Shown: positions 40,701-49,499 of the stretch, one piece after another
How positions within the stretch are numbered: position 1 is the first letter of the stretch
Layout: every line of letters starts with the position of its first letter
Assembly: GCF_021290385.1 (NCBI RefSeq)
Contig: NZ_CP089928.1
Span: 3,113,501 to 3,177,500 of the forward strand
Source: Microbulbifer sp. YPW16
GTDB taxonomy: Bacteria > Pseudomonadota > Gammaproteobacteria > Pseudomonadales > Cellvibrionaceae
DNA: 64,000 bases
Direction of reading: 5' to 3'
The notes under the pieces: model-generated
The model's input: only the letters and a program-made list of their open reading frames with translations
Database searches by the model: none
What the model was told of the DNA's origin: nothing
Translations under genes and position numbers: made by a program

Positions 40701-41966
40701 TCCGGGGTCTACGACAAACTGAAGAACCTGACCCTGCCCAACTATGGTTCCCCGGAAAACCCACATAAATACAGTGTGGATGGTCCCCTGTTCGTCGGCG
40801 ATGCCTATATCAATGGCCAGTGGCGCAACATCCTGGTAGGCACGCTGGGGGCCGGGGGGCGCGGGCTTTTTGCCCTGGATGTGACCGACCCTGCGAACTT
40901 TGACGAGGGGGATGTCCTGTTTGAGATTACCCCGGCACAAATGCCTGAGCTGGGCAACGCCACCGGCAAGCCCGTAATCGCCCCGACGGGGGATGGCTGG
41001 AAGGTGATCCTGGGCAACGGCTACAATTCTGCCAATGAGACGGCAGAGCTGCTGGTTATCGACCTGGAGGCTCCGTTTGCGGAATCTCAGGCCATAGCCA
41101 CGGACGGAAGCGGCTCCAATGGCCTGGCTGCACCTGCATTGAAGCCCGGTAATGACGGTATCGTGGATTACGCGTATGCGGGCGACTTGCTGGGTAATAT
41201 GTGGAAGTTCGACCTGACCGCGAACAATAACAGTAACTGGGACGTTGCCATCAGCCAGGGCAGTACCGACTTACCGCTGTTTACAGCGGCTTATGATGAT
41301 GGTTCCGGCACCCTTATACCGCAACCTATCACCAGTGCACCGACCCTGGGGCTGAACCCGAAAAAGGAAAATGCCACCATGGTTTATTTCGGCACGGGCA
41401 GCTACCTGGCCGACTCGGATAACAGCGCCGGCAGCGTAATCCAGAGCGTCTATGCGCTTGCTGACCAGGGAGACAATATCCCCGACCGCGACAGCCTGTT
41501 TGAAAAAGTGATTTCCACCCAGACCGCGACAACCCGGGAAGTCGATAACGACGGTGATACCTCCTGGTGGGCAGATAGCTACGATGGCTGGTATATGGAC
41601 CTGGCTTATACTGATCCGACCACCGGTAGCGCGATCGTGACCGGCGAGAGGGTGATCAGTAAGCCGTTGCTGTTGTTTGACCGGCTGATCTTCCCGACGC
41701 TGATTACTTCCTCCAACCCCTGTGCATTTGGCGGTAGTGGCTGGCGCATGGAATTGAGTGGGGTAGGGGACCGTTATGAAGGGCACTCGATTTTCGGTGA
41801 GGCTGGCACATCCCTGGATTATGCAATCATCGGCTATTCCAGTGTGATTACTGCGGGCGAAAAAGCCTACCTGCCAGCCAGTGATATCAAGGGCCAGCCG
41901 AGTGTGGAAAGTGGCGACCTGCCCGCGGGCTCCGTGGGTCGGATGTCTTGGCGACAGATACGATAA
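37752..41966 (+). CDS. pilY1: Pilus tip-associated adhesin PilY1
   Basis: 1404 residues with a signal peptide (1-29). The N-terminal region does not have the vWA MIDAS motif (DxSxS) of P. aeruginosa PilY1: the equivalent strand reads PIVMLNMSNDHQLFFKAY (45-62), followed by an acidic Ca-like loop SDITGDGLAD (66-75) and DYYGYFDSNTCYSY. The C-terminal beta-propeller (about residues 900-1300) is well conserved: NSSPVFGSQK, VYVGSNDGMLHAFDALNGE, VGTLGAGGRGLFALDVTDP and FGTGSYL. A DNDGD loop lies near residue 1260. It acts at the pilus tip in surface contact, adhesion and regulation of retraction. Many Cys residues suit export through DsbA. Codon use looks more AT-rich than the flanking core genes. 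Confidence 0.93.
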   Translation: MKIIAALRKQAFALVTGVLSIGVAHSAYSLELAQTPLFLSQPVRPIVMLNMSNDHQLFFKAYDDYSDITGDGLADTTYVHEHDYYGYFDSNTCYSYTGGIFSPEVRTDTKYCNAGSATGQWSGNFLNWATMTRVDTVRKILYGGTRSTDTADQTVLERAFLPHDAHSFAKHYEGSDIAALTPYAADRGSISADRVKDGVTFCNTTAGTGWSQDVTSAPLLRVAKGNYSLWASNERWQCRWGVASNGNDKNASGINAYDTSPSDGDGGDKLGEYNVRVEVCKEGMLEDNCRSYPDGNAKPSGLLQKYGEKGEILFGLMTGSYAKNKSGGLLRKNIGDISDEVNVATDGTFESTGTGSIIDTLDGLRLYGYDYGQGYYNRSTSGGDNCPYGLSSFADGRCSNWGNPQSEIYLESLRYLAGKDSTGDYNDDDSSYISGLTSPSWEDPLGSDNYCAPLNVIQFNASTSSYDGETTPANDLASIGSIDTWTNQVGVAEGIHGNEYFVGESGAANNQLCTPKTVASLSGVAGTCPDAPRLEGTYDIVGLARYARSNSIRSDLSGDQTVRTFGVALAPSVPQVRVPVPGDSGKFISILPACRNSDTGGNCAIVDFKIVSQDIAAGTGKLYVNWEDSEQGGDFDQDMWGVIDYEVDTATVKVSTTVIAQSTPDPMGFGFVIGGTTQDGFHAFSGINDFEYVSSSTISSCGDDGTTCTCLSSGWQGACDASEANKRTETFSVGSSGAQLLQTPLYYAAKWGGYSDDALTDAEIAAAVPESYYFAIDPAELEKNLGAALEQVASDIGSASAVATNSTRLGTDTAIYQALFNSGDWSGEIRAIKLNADGSIGNYLWKTEAADFAAPADREIFTHNGTGGTEFLWDNLTAAQQSSLGASAAEGQNALNWLRGENIPGLRERTTPLGDIVNSSPVFGSQKGFGFQRLPEELGGLEYLSYVATYKESRREVVYVGSNDGMLHAFDALNGEEVFAYVPSGVYDKLKNLTLPNYGSPENPHKYSVDGPLFVGDAYINGQWRNILVGTLGAGGRGLFALDVTDPANFDEGDVLFEITPAQMPELGNATGKPVIAPTGDGWKVILGNGYNSANETAELLVIDLEAPFAESQAIATDGSGSNGLAAPALKPGNDGIVDYAYAGDLLGNMWKFDLTANNNSNWDVAISQGSTDLPLFTAAYDDGSGTLIPQPITSAPTLGLNPKKENATMVYFGTGSYLADSDNSAGSVIQSVYALADQGDNIPDRDSLFEKVISTQTATTREVDNDGDTSWWADSYDGWYMDLAYTDPTTGSAIVTGERVISKPLLLFDRLIFPTLITSSNPCAFGGSGWRMELSGVGDRYEGHSIFGEAGTSLDYAIIGYSSVITAGEKAYLPASDIKGQPSVESGDLPAGSVGRMSWRQIR

Positions 41967-41978
41967 CCCGAGGAAAGT

Positions 41979-42404
41979 ATGAAAGTACCAAACAGGAACC
42001 AGAAAGGCTTTACCCTGATTGAGGTGCTGATTGTGGTGGCGATACTGGGAATTATTGCCAGTATCGCCTATCCGTCCTACCAGGAGTCAGTACAGAAGAG
42101 TCGCCGGGCAGATGCCAAAGCCATGCTGGGAGATGTCTCCCAGCGGTTGCAACGCTGCTTTACAGTTTACAGCGCCTATAACGATGACAGTTGCGCGGTG
42201 GAGGATCAGCTGACAGGTGGCAATACCATGGATTCCCAGGAGGGGTTCTACAGTATCAGTGGTGTTATCAATGCAACTGACTTCACCCTGACTGCTACCG
42301 CTGTGGGGGCACAAACTGCGGACACCAAGTGTGGCAACTTTGCGCTGACTAATACCGGTAACCGCTCGGTGTCGGGCAGCAGCGGTGCGGATTACTGCTG
42401 GTAG
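41979..42404 (+). CDS. pilE: Type IV pilus minor pilin PilE
   Basis: The 141-residue pilin has the leader [35 protein letters not shown], matching the PilE minor-pilin family. [17 protein letters not shown] is the typical helix after the stalk. The C-terminal [18 protein letters not shown] with the final CW is the D-region disulfide. It is the last gene of the minor-pilin operon, 12 bases after pilY1. Its position and sequence suggest a minor pilin, not the major subunit PilA. No clear terminator separates it from the convergent pilR. Confidence 0.9.
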   Translation: MKVPNRNQKGFTLIEVLIVVAILGIIASIAYPSYQESVQKSRRADAKAMLGDVSQRLQRCFTVYSAYNDDSCAVEDQLTGGNTMDSQEGFYSISGVINATDFTLTATAVGAQTADTKCGNFALTNTGNRSVSGSSGADYCW

Positions 42405-42458
42405 GTGATCCGAGCTGGGATAAAGGGCGGGGTGCTGGCTCAGTTCCCGTCCTGTGAG

Positions 42459-43898
42459 TCAGTCCTCCAGCCCCAGCTTCTTCAGGCGGTAGCGCAGGGA
42501 TCGGAAGCTAATGCCCAGTTTCTGGGCTGCGGACGTCCTGTTCCAGCGTGTTTCAGCCAGGGTCGATTCGATTACATGTCGCTCTATTTCCTGCAGATAC
42601 CGGTCCAGGGACTGATGGCGTGCCAGGTCGAAGCCTGGCTCGTGGCCAGCATCAAGCACTCCATCCAGAGGCTTTTTCCGAGCTGGTAATGCATTTATTT
42701 CTGCACCCTTATGGTCGAAGGGGGAATCATGTGGCGCCGCACGCTGGCAGGGTTCCAGTAGCAGGTCCTCGGCCTGTATAACCTGCTGTTCACAGAGAGT
42801 AAGGGCCCGTTCCAGTATATTTTCCAGCTGGCGCACGTTGCCGGGAAAAGGGTACTCCTGTAATGCCCGAAAAGCGCCTTCCGACAGTCTGGGCATATCG
42901 GTACCGGCTTCACTGGCGATACGGCGCATGATCGTTTGCGCCAGTAGTGGAATATCCCCGGCGCGTTCCCGCAGCGGGGGTACGTGGATATCGATTACAT
43001 TTATTCGGTAGAAAAGGTCACTGCGAAAACGCCCGGCAGCCACCTCTGCGGAGAGATCCCTGTGCGTGGCACTGAGAATGCGGACATCAATGGGGACCTC
43101 TTCACTGGACCCGACCGGTCGCACGCTCTTCTCCTGAATTGCCCGCAGTAGCTTCACCTGCATTTCAAGGGGCAGGTCGGCAACTTCGTCGAGGAACAGG
43201 GTGCCGCCTGCCGCACTCTGGAAAAGACCCGCCTTGTCCCTATGCGCCCCGGTAAAGCTCCCCTTGCGATGGCCGAAAAACTCACTCTCCATCAGCTCGG
43301 CGGGAATGGCGCCACAATTAATGGGGACAAAGGGCTTGTCAGCTCGCGCTCCCTGTTCGTGTATGGAGCGGGCGGCCAGCTCCTTGCCGGAGCCAGATTC
43401 TCCGCTGATATAAACAGGTGCATCACTTCGTGCAACCTTGGCGATCCGCTGGCGCAGCTGCTGCATTACCGGTGCCTGCCCGAGCAGCCGGCTGTGCGTA
43501 CTGTCATTGGCGACAATTTCACGGCGGTCGAGTCGCAGGGCCAGTTGCACCAGGGCGCGTAACCGCTCCAGATTGACCGGCTTGCTGACAAAGTCGAAGG
43601 CGCCCAGTTTCAGCGCGTCGATGGCGGTATCCATACTGCCGTGGGCTGTAATTACCGCGATCGGGAGGTCTCCGTGCTGCGTTGTATGTTCCTGTAAATG
43701 CCGCACCAGTTGCAGTCCGTCCCCGTCTGGCAGGCGCATGTCAGTAAGACAAAAATCGTAGCGGTGCTGACCGAGGAGCTGGTGGGCTTCCCCCAGGCTG
43801 TTGGCGGTATGGCTGTTGACGTCCATCCGCCCCAGGGTCATGGTCAGGAGCTCGCAGATGTCCGGCTCGTCATCGACGACCAGTGCAAGAGGCTGCAT
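42459..43898 (-). CDS. pilR: Sigma-54-dependent response regulator PilR
   Basis: The 479-residue NtrC-type activator has a receiver (1-120) with VVDDEPD, phosphoacceptor Asp in LTDMRLPDG and Lys in FVSKPVNL. The AAA+ domain (about 140-370) has Walker A GESGSGKE, the sigma-54 contact loop GSFTGA, Walker B GTLFLDEVADL and the arginine-finger region DLFYRINV. The Fis-type helix-turn-helix lies at the end (NRTSAAQKLGISFRSLRYRLKKLG). In Pseudomonas, PilR activates pilA from a sigma-54 promoter; no such promoter was found in this window. It is the second gene of the leftward pilS-pilR pair. Confidence 0.94.
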   Translation of the reverse strand: MQPLALVVDDEPDICELLTMTLGRMDVNSHTANSLGEAHQLLGQHRYDFCLTDMRLPDGDGLQLVRHLQEHTTQHGDLPIAVITAHGSMDTAIDALKLGAFDFVSKPVNLERLRALVQLALRLDRREIVANDSTHSRLLGQAPVMQQLRQRIAKVARSDAPVYISGESGSGKELAARSIHEQGARADKPFVPINCGAIPAELMESEFFGHRKGSFTGAHRDKAGLFQSAAGGTLFLDEVADLPLEMQVKLLRAIQEKSVRPVGSSEEVPIDVRILSATHRDLSAEVAAGRFRSDLFYRINVIDIHVPPLRERAGDIPLLAQTIMRRIASEAGTDMPRLSEGAFRALQEYPFPGNVRQLENILERALTLCEQQVIQAEDLLLEPCQRAAPHDSPFDHKGAEINALPARKKPLDGVLDAGHEPGFDLARHQSLDRYLQEIERHVIESTLAETRWNRTSAAQKLGISFRSLRYRLKKLGLED

Positions 43899-43988
43899 AG
43901 AGTGTGCGCTTTATTTTTGGTATGGGTGAGCGGTCTATACCCGAATTATGCCAGATCCAGGCGGGATCCAGTCAACTTGGTGCTGTGA

Positions 43989-45599
43989 TCAGAATACTTT
44001 CCTGGCATGGGCGAATTCAATCCTGAAGCAGCTGCGGCTGCTGGCATCGTGACAGTATTGCAGGCTCGCCTGGTTGGACTCGCACAGTTCCCGGGCGATA
44101 TAGAGACCCAGCCCGCTGCCGCCCTGGCCGTTGGTGAAAAATGGCTCAAAGATCTGTTCGCGGTATTGCTCGGGCACGCCCGGGCCGGAATCAATCACAT
44201 CCAGGATTGCGCAGTCCCGACCCGGGTGCCGGTAGACATGAAGCTCGAATTCCGGCACTTGGGTATCCTGGCGGGAATGTACGAGAGCATTGTTGCACAG
44301 GTTGGTAACCACCTGCGCAAGTTGCGCACTATCAAAGCGGGCGGAAAGCGGCCCGTCTGGCAGTTCCAGCGTTATCCTGGCGTCCGCTGGCATACCGATA
44401 CGATAGTCGGCGATAAAGCGCTCGACCCAGTAGCCCAGCTCATGCAACTCCGGCTCCGGGGCCCGGCGCCTGGAGAGTTGCATCACATTCTCGACGATCT
44501 GGTTGACCCGCTCGCTGTGCCGGCAAATGATTTCTGTCAGGTGGCGGTCATCCGCGGAAAGCGTCGAGGACTCCGTGAGGAGCTGTGCGGCATGGCTGAT
44601 AGCGCCGAGGGGGTTGCGTACTTCGTGAGCGATAGACGCGGTGAGGTGACCGAGTGAGGCGAGCTTGAGCTTCTGCGCTTCCTGGTTCAGCTTGCGATTG
44701 TCATCGACAAAAACCAGGGTGTTGTCACCATGCTCACGTCGCAGGTTGGCAAAGCTGAGTCGTAATTCACTGCCACCATCGAGTTTCACCAGCTGTCCAT
44801 TGCGTCCCGGATCCCGCTTCCATTCCCTCAAGGCGGACAGCATGGCCTCGTGCAGATCGGTGCCGGGTTGCATCCGGTTGGCGGTCAGGCGCAGGGCGGC
44901 CTGGTTGGCCAGCTCCGTTTTCTGCGCAGAGTTCAGTACCAGCACACCTGTGCGCATACGCTCGATGATTTGCTGTGCCAGGCGCTGCAGGTGGGCCGCG
45001 TGGCGGCTCTGCTGGTCGGCGCGCCAGGTGGCCATATTGATCATGCCCGACAGGTATTGCAGCCCGCTGACCGCAAGGAACAGCAGGATTCCCAGGCTGC
45101 CTGCGGCGACAATGTCCCGGGAAGCTGCAGTGCCAGCCACCAGTCCGTAAACCTGCTGGGCAATCACGCCACTGCTGGTCAGCGCCGCGAAAAAAGCGCC
45201 CAGTCGCCGATCCAGCAGCAGGGAGCCGGCCGCGCAGTTTATCAGGAGCAGGTAGCCCAGCCCGGATGTCAGGCCGCCACTGGCGTGGATCATAGTGAGG
45301 AACGCCGGGATGTCGCAGCCGAGCATCAGGGCTATCTGGCCGACGCTGGAATGGTAGCCCGTGCTGCGGAGGTGCAAAAGCCAGCCTGTATTGAGCACCA
45401 CGTAAGCAACGGCGGTATTCAGGAAGAGAGTCGGTGCAGTATTGCCCAGTGCCCCGTGACTGATGTCAGAGATAAAGATCCCCATCAGGACCACGGAGAT
45501 TGCCACGCGGTAGAAAGCGTAAACACGCAGGAGTTCGATGTATTGGAGGGCGGGCCTGCTGGGGGAGGGGGCTGCGCTGCTCACGTTTATTCTTCCCAT
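43989..45599 (-). CDS. pilS: Two-component sensor histidine kinase PilS
   Basis: The kinase has about 536 residues. Six hydrophobic segments lie in the first about 200 residues, as in PilS, followed by a PAS-like region (LVLNSAQKTELANQAALRL), HisKA with IAHEVRNPLGAISHAAQLL and a HATPase with NLCNNALVHS, DSGPGVPEQ and GQGGSGLGLYIA. It senses membrane pilin in Pseudomonas and phosphorylates PilR. Start: ATG 45599 gives the family-like MGRINVSS before the first helix; the upstream frame to 45749 overlaps nadE and is unlikely. It is divergent from nadE with an 88-base gap and 90 bases before pilR. Confidence 0.92.
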   Translation of the reverse strand: MGRINVSSAAPSPSRPALQYIELLRVYAFYRVAISVVLMGIFISDISHGALGNTAPTLFLNTAVAYVVLNTGWLLHLRSTGYHSSVGQIALMLGCDIPAFLTMIHASGGLTSGLGYLLLINCAAGSLLLDRRLGAFFAALTSSGVIAQQVYGLVAGTAASRDIVAAGSLGILLFLAVSGLQYLSGMINMATWRADQQSRHAAHLQRLAQQIIERMRTGVLVLNSAQKTELANQAALRLTANRMQPGTDLHEAMLSALREWKRDPGRNGQLVKLDGGSELRLSFANLRREHGDNTLVFVDDNRKLNQEAQKLKLASLGHLTASIAHEVRNPLGAISHAAQLLTESSTLSADDRHLTEIICRHSERVNQIVENVMQLSRRRAPEPELHELGYWVERFIADYRIGMPADARITLELPDGPLSARFDSAQLAQVVTNLCNNALVHSRQDTQVPEFELHVYRHPGRDCAILDVIDSGPGVPEQYREQIFEPFFTNGQGGSGLGLYIARELCESNQASLQYCHDASSRSCFRIEFAHARKVF

Positions 45600-45653
45600 A
45601 CTGGTATGCCGCTGCGGTTGTCCCTGTGGCAAGGTACACTCGCTGTAAAGCGG

Positions 45654-45659
45654 TATAAT
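45654..45659 (+). promoter_or_regulatory. -10 element for nadE
   Basis: A perfect TATAAT lies 28 bases upstream of the nadE ATG, but no good -35 is found at 16-18 bases, so activator dependence is possible. The short pilS-nadE interval (88 bases) must hold both promoters. Confidence 0.4.
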
Positions 45660-45687
45660 CGCCGCTTCCCCGATCCGAGGTAACAAG

Positions 45688-47316
45688 ATGTCTACTTTGC
45701 AGCTAGTGCTGGCACAAATCAATTCCCTGGTGGGCGATATCCCGGGCAATACCGCCCAGGTGATCGATGTGACCCAGCGGGCCCACCGGGAGCTCGGTGC
45801 CGAACTGGTGTTGTTTCCCGAACTTACGCTCTGCGGTTACCCCCCGGAGGACCTGCTGCTGCGGCCCAGCATGGGGCGGCGGATAGACGCGGCGCTCGGC
45901 CAGCTTCAGGCCGCTGAGCTGCCCTGCGCGGTGTTGGTGGGCTATCCCCGGGTAGTGGCAGGCAAGGTCTTTAATATCGCAGGGCTGATTGTCGACGGAG
46001 AGCTGGTGGCGGAATATGCCAAGCAGAAGCTGCCCAACTACCAGGTCTTCGACGAGATGCGCTATTTCGTGCCCGGCGACCAGCCCTGTGTCGTTGATAT
46101 CAAGGGTATCCCCACGGCGATCACTGTTTGCGAGGATATCTGGCATCCGGAACCGGTGGCCCAGGCAGCGGCTGCCGGCGCGAAGCTGATGCTCAATATC
46201 AATGCCTCGCCCTTCCATCGCGGCAAGGCCCAGGAGCGCCTCGAGCTGCTGGGGAACCAGGCCCGTCTCGGCAGGATGCCGATCATCTATGTCAATTCCA
46301 TCGGTGGCCAGGATGAGCTGGTATTCGATGGCGGCTCCTTCGCGGTCGACGCACAGGGCAAGTTGCGCGCGCGCGCGCCGGAGTTTGTTGAGCACCTGCT
46401 GTCCGTACAGGTGCAGTCCCGCGATGGCCGCGTCGCGCTGGCGCAGGGCGAAATGGTGCCTGCGGAGTCTGACCTGGCGGCGGTGTACAGGGCGCTGGTG
46501 CTTGGGGTTCGCGATTACGTGAACAAGAACGGTTTTAACGGTGTGGTGCTGGGACTCTCCGGCGGCATTGATTCCGCCTTGACATTGGCGGTGGCGGTGG
46601 ATGCCCTGGGCAAGGAGCGCGTCGAGGCCGTCATGATGCCGTTCCGCTATACATCGGACCTGAGCAAGAACGATGCGGCCGACCAGGCCCAGCGCCTGGG
46701 GATTCACTACCGGGTGATCAGTATCGAACCTATCTTCGACGCCTTCATGGGGGCGCTGGCTGAGGAGTTTGCCGACACGCAACGGGATACCACCGAGGAA
46801 AACCTGCAGGCGCGCTCCCGCGGGGTCATCCTGATGGCGATCTCCAACAAGAAGGGCGCCATGGTGCTAACCACCGGTAACAAGAGTGAGATGGCGGTGG
46901 GCTACGCCACTTTGTACGGTGATATGGTCGGGGGCTACAGCGCCCTGAAGGATGTACCCAAGATCCTGGTCTACGAGCTGGCCCGCTACCGGAACACCAT
47001 CTCGGAGGTGATTCCCGAAACCGTGATCACCCGACCGCCCACGGCGGAGCTGGCGCCGGACCAGGTGGACTCCGACAGCCTGCCGCCCTACGAGATTCTC
47101 GACGAGGTGCTGAACCTGTATATCGAGCGCGACTTCAGTGCCGCCGATATCATCGCCCGGGGCTTTGACGGGGAAATGGTGGAGCGTGTGGTGCGGTTAG
47201 TGGATCGCAACGAGTACAAGCGTCGCCAGGCCGCGGTGGGGGTACGCATTTCCGAGCGAGGTTTCGGGCGCGACCGGCGCTACCCGATCACCAATGGCTG
47301 GAAGGCCGGCGAATAA
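45688..47316 (+). CDS. nadE: Glutamine-dependent NAD+ synthase
   Basis: The 542-residue cytosolic enzyme converts deamido-NAD to NAD+ with glutamine as nitrogen donor. The N-terminal nitrilase-type glutaminase domain (1-250) has the Glu-Lys-Cys triad in VLFPELTLCGYPPEDLL, EYAKQKLPNY and TVCEDIWHPE. The C-terminal synthetase domain has the PP-loop LGLSGGIDSALT, then TTGNKSEMAVGYATLYGD. The ATG at 45688 has AGGTAA upstream. It lies between pilS and bamD, and its stop is followed by a strong bidirectional terminator. Confidence 0.96.
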   Translation: MSTLQLVLAQINSLVGDIPGNTAQVIDVTQRAHRELGAELVLFPELTLCGYPPEDLLLRPSMGRRIDAALGQLQAAELPCAVLVGYPRVVAGKVFNIAGLIVDGELVAEYAKQKLPNYQVFDEMRYFVPGDQPCVVDIKGIPTAITVCEDIWHPEPVAQAAAAGAKLMLNINASPFHRGKAQERLELLGNQARLGRMPIIYVNSIGGQDELVFDGGSFAVDAQGKLRARAPEFVEHLLSVQVQSRDGRVALAQGEMVPAESDLAAVYRALVLGVRDYVNKNGFNGVVLGLSGGIDSALTLAVAVDALGKERVEAVMMPFRYTSDLSKNDAADQAQRLGIHYRVISIEPIFDAFMGALAEEFADTQRDTTEENLQARSRGVILMAISNKKGAMVLTTGNKSEMAVGYATLYGDMVGGYSALKDVPKILVYELARYRNTISEVIPETVITRPPTAELAPDQVDSDSLPPYEILDEVLNLYIERDFSAADIIARGFDGEMVERVVRLVDRNEYKRRQAAVGVRISERGFGRDRRYPITNGWKAGE

Positions 47317-47339
47317 GCGGGGCCGGACTGGCCGGGTAC

Positions 47340-47369
47340 AAAAAAGGCGCCGTGAGGCGCCTTTTTTTT
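47340..47369. terminator. Bidirectional terminator between nadE and bamD
   Basis: The stem GGCGCC/GGCGCC with a GTGA loop (47346-47361) is flanked by six A and eight T residues. Confidence 0.9.
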
Positions 47370-47392
47370 GGTCGCGGCCCGGGCCAGCAGCT

Positions 47393-48325
47393 TTACAGGA
47401 GCTCCGGCGGCAGCGGGGCGTCTTCGTCGCGGAACTCGGCGTTGTAGAGTTCGCGGCTATCGAACCCGCGGGGGTCCGACTTCTCGAACAGTCCCAGGGT
47501 CAGGCGGTGTACCAGGCTGCGGCCGCTGGCACCCTTGTAGTAGCTGTAGTTGAAACTGCCGTCATCCTTCAGGGCCGGGTGATGCGGGTAATTGGTGCGC
47601 AATACGTTCAGGGCGTCATTCTCCAGGCTTTGCATACCCATCAGGTGATAACCCTGCACCATGGTGGCCAGTGCATCCGGCACAGCGGGGGTCTGCTGGA
47701 AGTTCTCGACCACGTAGCGGCCGCGGTTGGCCGCTGCCAGGTAGGCACCGCGCTTGAAGTAGTAGTTGGCCACGTGGATCTCGTAGCGGGCCAGCAGGTT
47801 GCGCAGGTGAATCATGCGCTTCTGGGCGTCCGGAGCGTAGCGGCTATCCGGGTAGCGCGCCATCAGCTGGGCAAAATAGGCGAATGACTCCCGCGCCGAG
47901 CCGGGGTCGCGGCGGGTCATGTCCGTGGGCAGGAAGCGCTCGAACAGGCCGGTGCCTTCGGTGAACGACGCCAGCCCTTTCATGTAGTAGGCGTAATCCA
48001 CATTGCGGTGCTGCGGATGCAGGCGGATAAAGCGGTCCGCTGCCGCGATGGCGGCATCGTTCTCATAGTTGCGGTAATAGGCGTAGATCAGTTCCAGCTG
48101 CGCCTGCTCCGCGTAGCTGCCGAACGGGAAGTTATCCTCCAGCGCCCGCAGGTTCTTGATCGCCAGGTCCCACTGGCTGGATCGAAGCTGGCGCTGGGCG
48201 GCTTCATAGAACGCCTGTTCTGTACGGCTGCCGGAGGGCAGGCCCTCTTCCTCTTCATCGGTGCTGGCGCAGGCGACAAGTATCGCGGACAGTACAACCA
48301 ACCACAGGGTTTTCCAGGCCTGCAT
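47393..48325 (-). CDS. bamD: Outer membrane protein assembly factor BamD
   Basis: The lipoprotein (about 310 residues) of the BAM complex inserts outer-membrane beta-barrels. The lipobox is LVAC, with Cys at residue 19 when the start is ATG 48325 ([19 protein letters not shown]); ATG 48343 adds 6 residues and is not excluded, since AGAG lies upstream of it. Five TPR-like repeats follow, including [35 protein letters not shown] and [14 protein letters not shown]. It is a bit longer than E. coli BamD (245) because of a C-terminal extension rich in acidic and Pro residues. It is divergent from rluD, an arrangement shared with Pseudomonas. Confidence 0.95.
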   Translation of the reverse strand: MQAWKTLWLVVLSAILVACASTDEEEEGLPSGSRTEQAFYEAAQRQLRSSQWDLAIKNLRALEDNFPFGSYAEQAQLELIYAYYRNYENDAAIAAADRFIRLHPQHRNVDYAYYMKGLASFTEGTGLFERFLPTDMTRRDPGSARESFAYFAQLMARYPDSRYAPDAQKRMIHLRNLLARYEIHVANYYFKRGAYLAAANRGRYVVENFQQTPAVPDALATMVQGYHLMGMQSLENDALNVLRTNYPHHPALKDDGSFNYSYYKGASGRSLVHRLTLGLFEKSDPRGFDSRELYNAEFRDEDAPLPPELL

Positions 48326-48486
48326 AGCCCCTCGCTCTATCATTATTACTCTCTACCTTCTTGCATTGGTTCCGCAGCGACTCCTCTCGGGGACCGGCTG
48401 TGCGGTACACTGGCCGCCTTTCGCTGGGCGGCGGGCGGTCATTTAACCACAGTCGCGCAGTCGTCCAAAGTATTTGAGCCTGATCA

Positions 48487-49452
48487 ATGACTGACCAAGT
48501 GGAACTCGAACTGGAAGTGCCGGCACAGATGGCCGGCTTGCGCTTAGACCAGGCGGCGGCCGAATTAATTCCCGATTATTCCCGCGCCAGGTTGCAGGCG
48601 TGGATCAAGGGCGGCCAGCTGACCGTGGACGGCCGCGCCGCGCGTCCCCGCGACAAACTGTTCGGCGGTGAGCGGCTGAGCCTGCGGGCAGAGCTGGAGC
48701 CGGCAGGGGAGTGGCGCGCGCAGAAACTCGACTTGAGGGTCATCTACGAGGATGAAAGCCTGCTGGTGCTGGACAAGCAGCCCGGGCTGGTGGTGCACCC
48801 GGCCGCGGGTAACCCGGATGGCACTCTCTTGAACGGCCTGCTGCACCATTGCCCGCAACTGGAGAAGATCCCCCGCGCCGGTATTGTTCACCGGCTGGAC
48901 AAGGACACCAGCGGCCTGATGGTGGTGGCCAAGACCCTGCCTGCGCAGACCGGGCTGGTGGAGCAGCTCAAGCAGCGCACCGTCAGCCGGCAGTATGACG
49001 CCATCGCCCAGGGGAAAATCACCGGTGGCGGAACGGTCGACGCTCCCATCGGCCGCCATCGCCAGAACCGGTTGAAGATGGCAGTACTGGCACACGGTGG
49101 CAAGGAGGCGATCACCCATTACCGGGTACAGGAGCGTTTCCGTGCCCATACCCTGGTGCGGTGCCAGCTGGAAACCGGGCGGACACACCAGATCCGTGTG
49201 CATATGGCGCATATCCGTCACCCGCTGGTTGGCGACCCGCTTTACGGTGGGCGTTCCCGGGTGCCGCCTGAGGCCGGGGAGGCGTTGCTGCAGGAGTTGC
49301 GACAGTTTCCCCGCCAGGCCCTGCACGCGGCGGAGCTGGCACTGGTCCACCCCGGGAGCGGGGAGGAAATGCACTGGTCGACCCCCATGCCCGCGGATAT
49401 GCTGCACCTGCTGGAATTACTGCGTGCCGACGCCACGGGCACTCCCGGCTGA
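48487..49452 (+). CDS. rluD: 23S rRNA pseudouridine synthase RluD
   Basis: The 321-residue enzyme makes pseudouridine at 1911/1915/1917 of 23S rRNA helix 69. The N-terminal S4 domain (about 15-75, LRLDQAAAELIPDYSRARLQ) binds RNA. The catalytic Asp lies in HRLDKDTSGLMVVAKT, and ETGRTHQIRVHMAHIRHPL is the RluA-family KxLxD-neighbouring motif. pgeF begins 48 bases downstream on the same strand, so the two are co-transcribed. Confidence 0.96.
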   Translation: MTDQVELELEVPAQMAGLRLDQAAAELIPDYSRARLQAWIKGGQLTVDGRAARPRDKLFGGERLSLRAELEPAGEWRAQKLDLRVIYEDESLLVLDKQPGLVVHPAAGNPDGTLLNGLLHHCPQLEKIPRAGIVHRLDKDTSGLMVVAKTLPAQTGLVEQLKQRTVSRQYDAIAQGKITGGGTVDAPIGRHRQNRLKMAVLAHGGKEAITHYRVQERFRAHTLVRCQLETGRTHQIRVHMAHIRHPLVGDPLYGGRSRVPPEAGEALLQELRQFPRQALHAAELALVHPGSGEEMHWSTPMPADMLHLLELLRADATGTPG

Positions 49453-49499
49453 GCGCATCGTCGCTGCCGGGAATTCAAACAATTGCTGAAGGAACTGGA

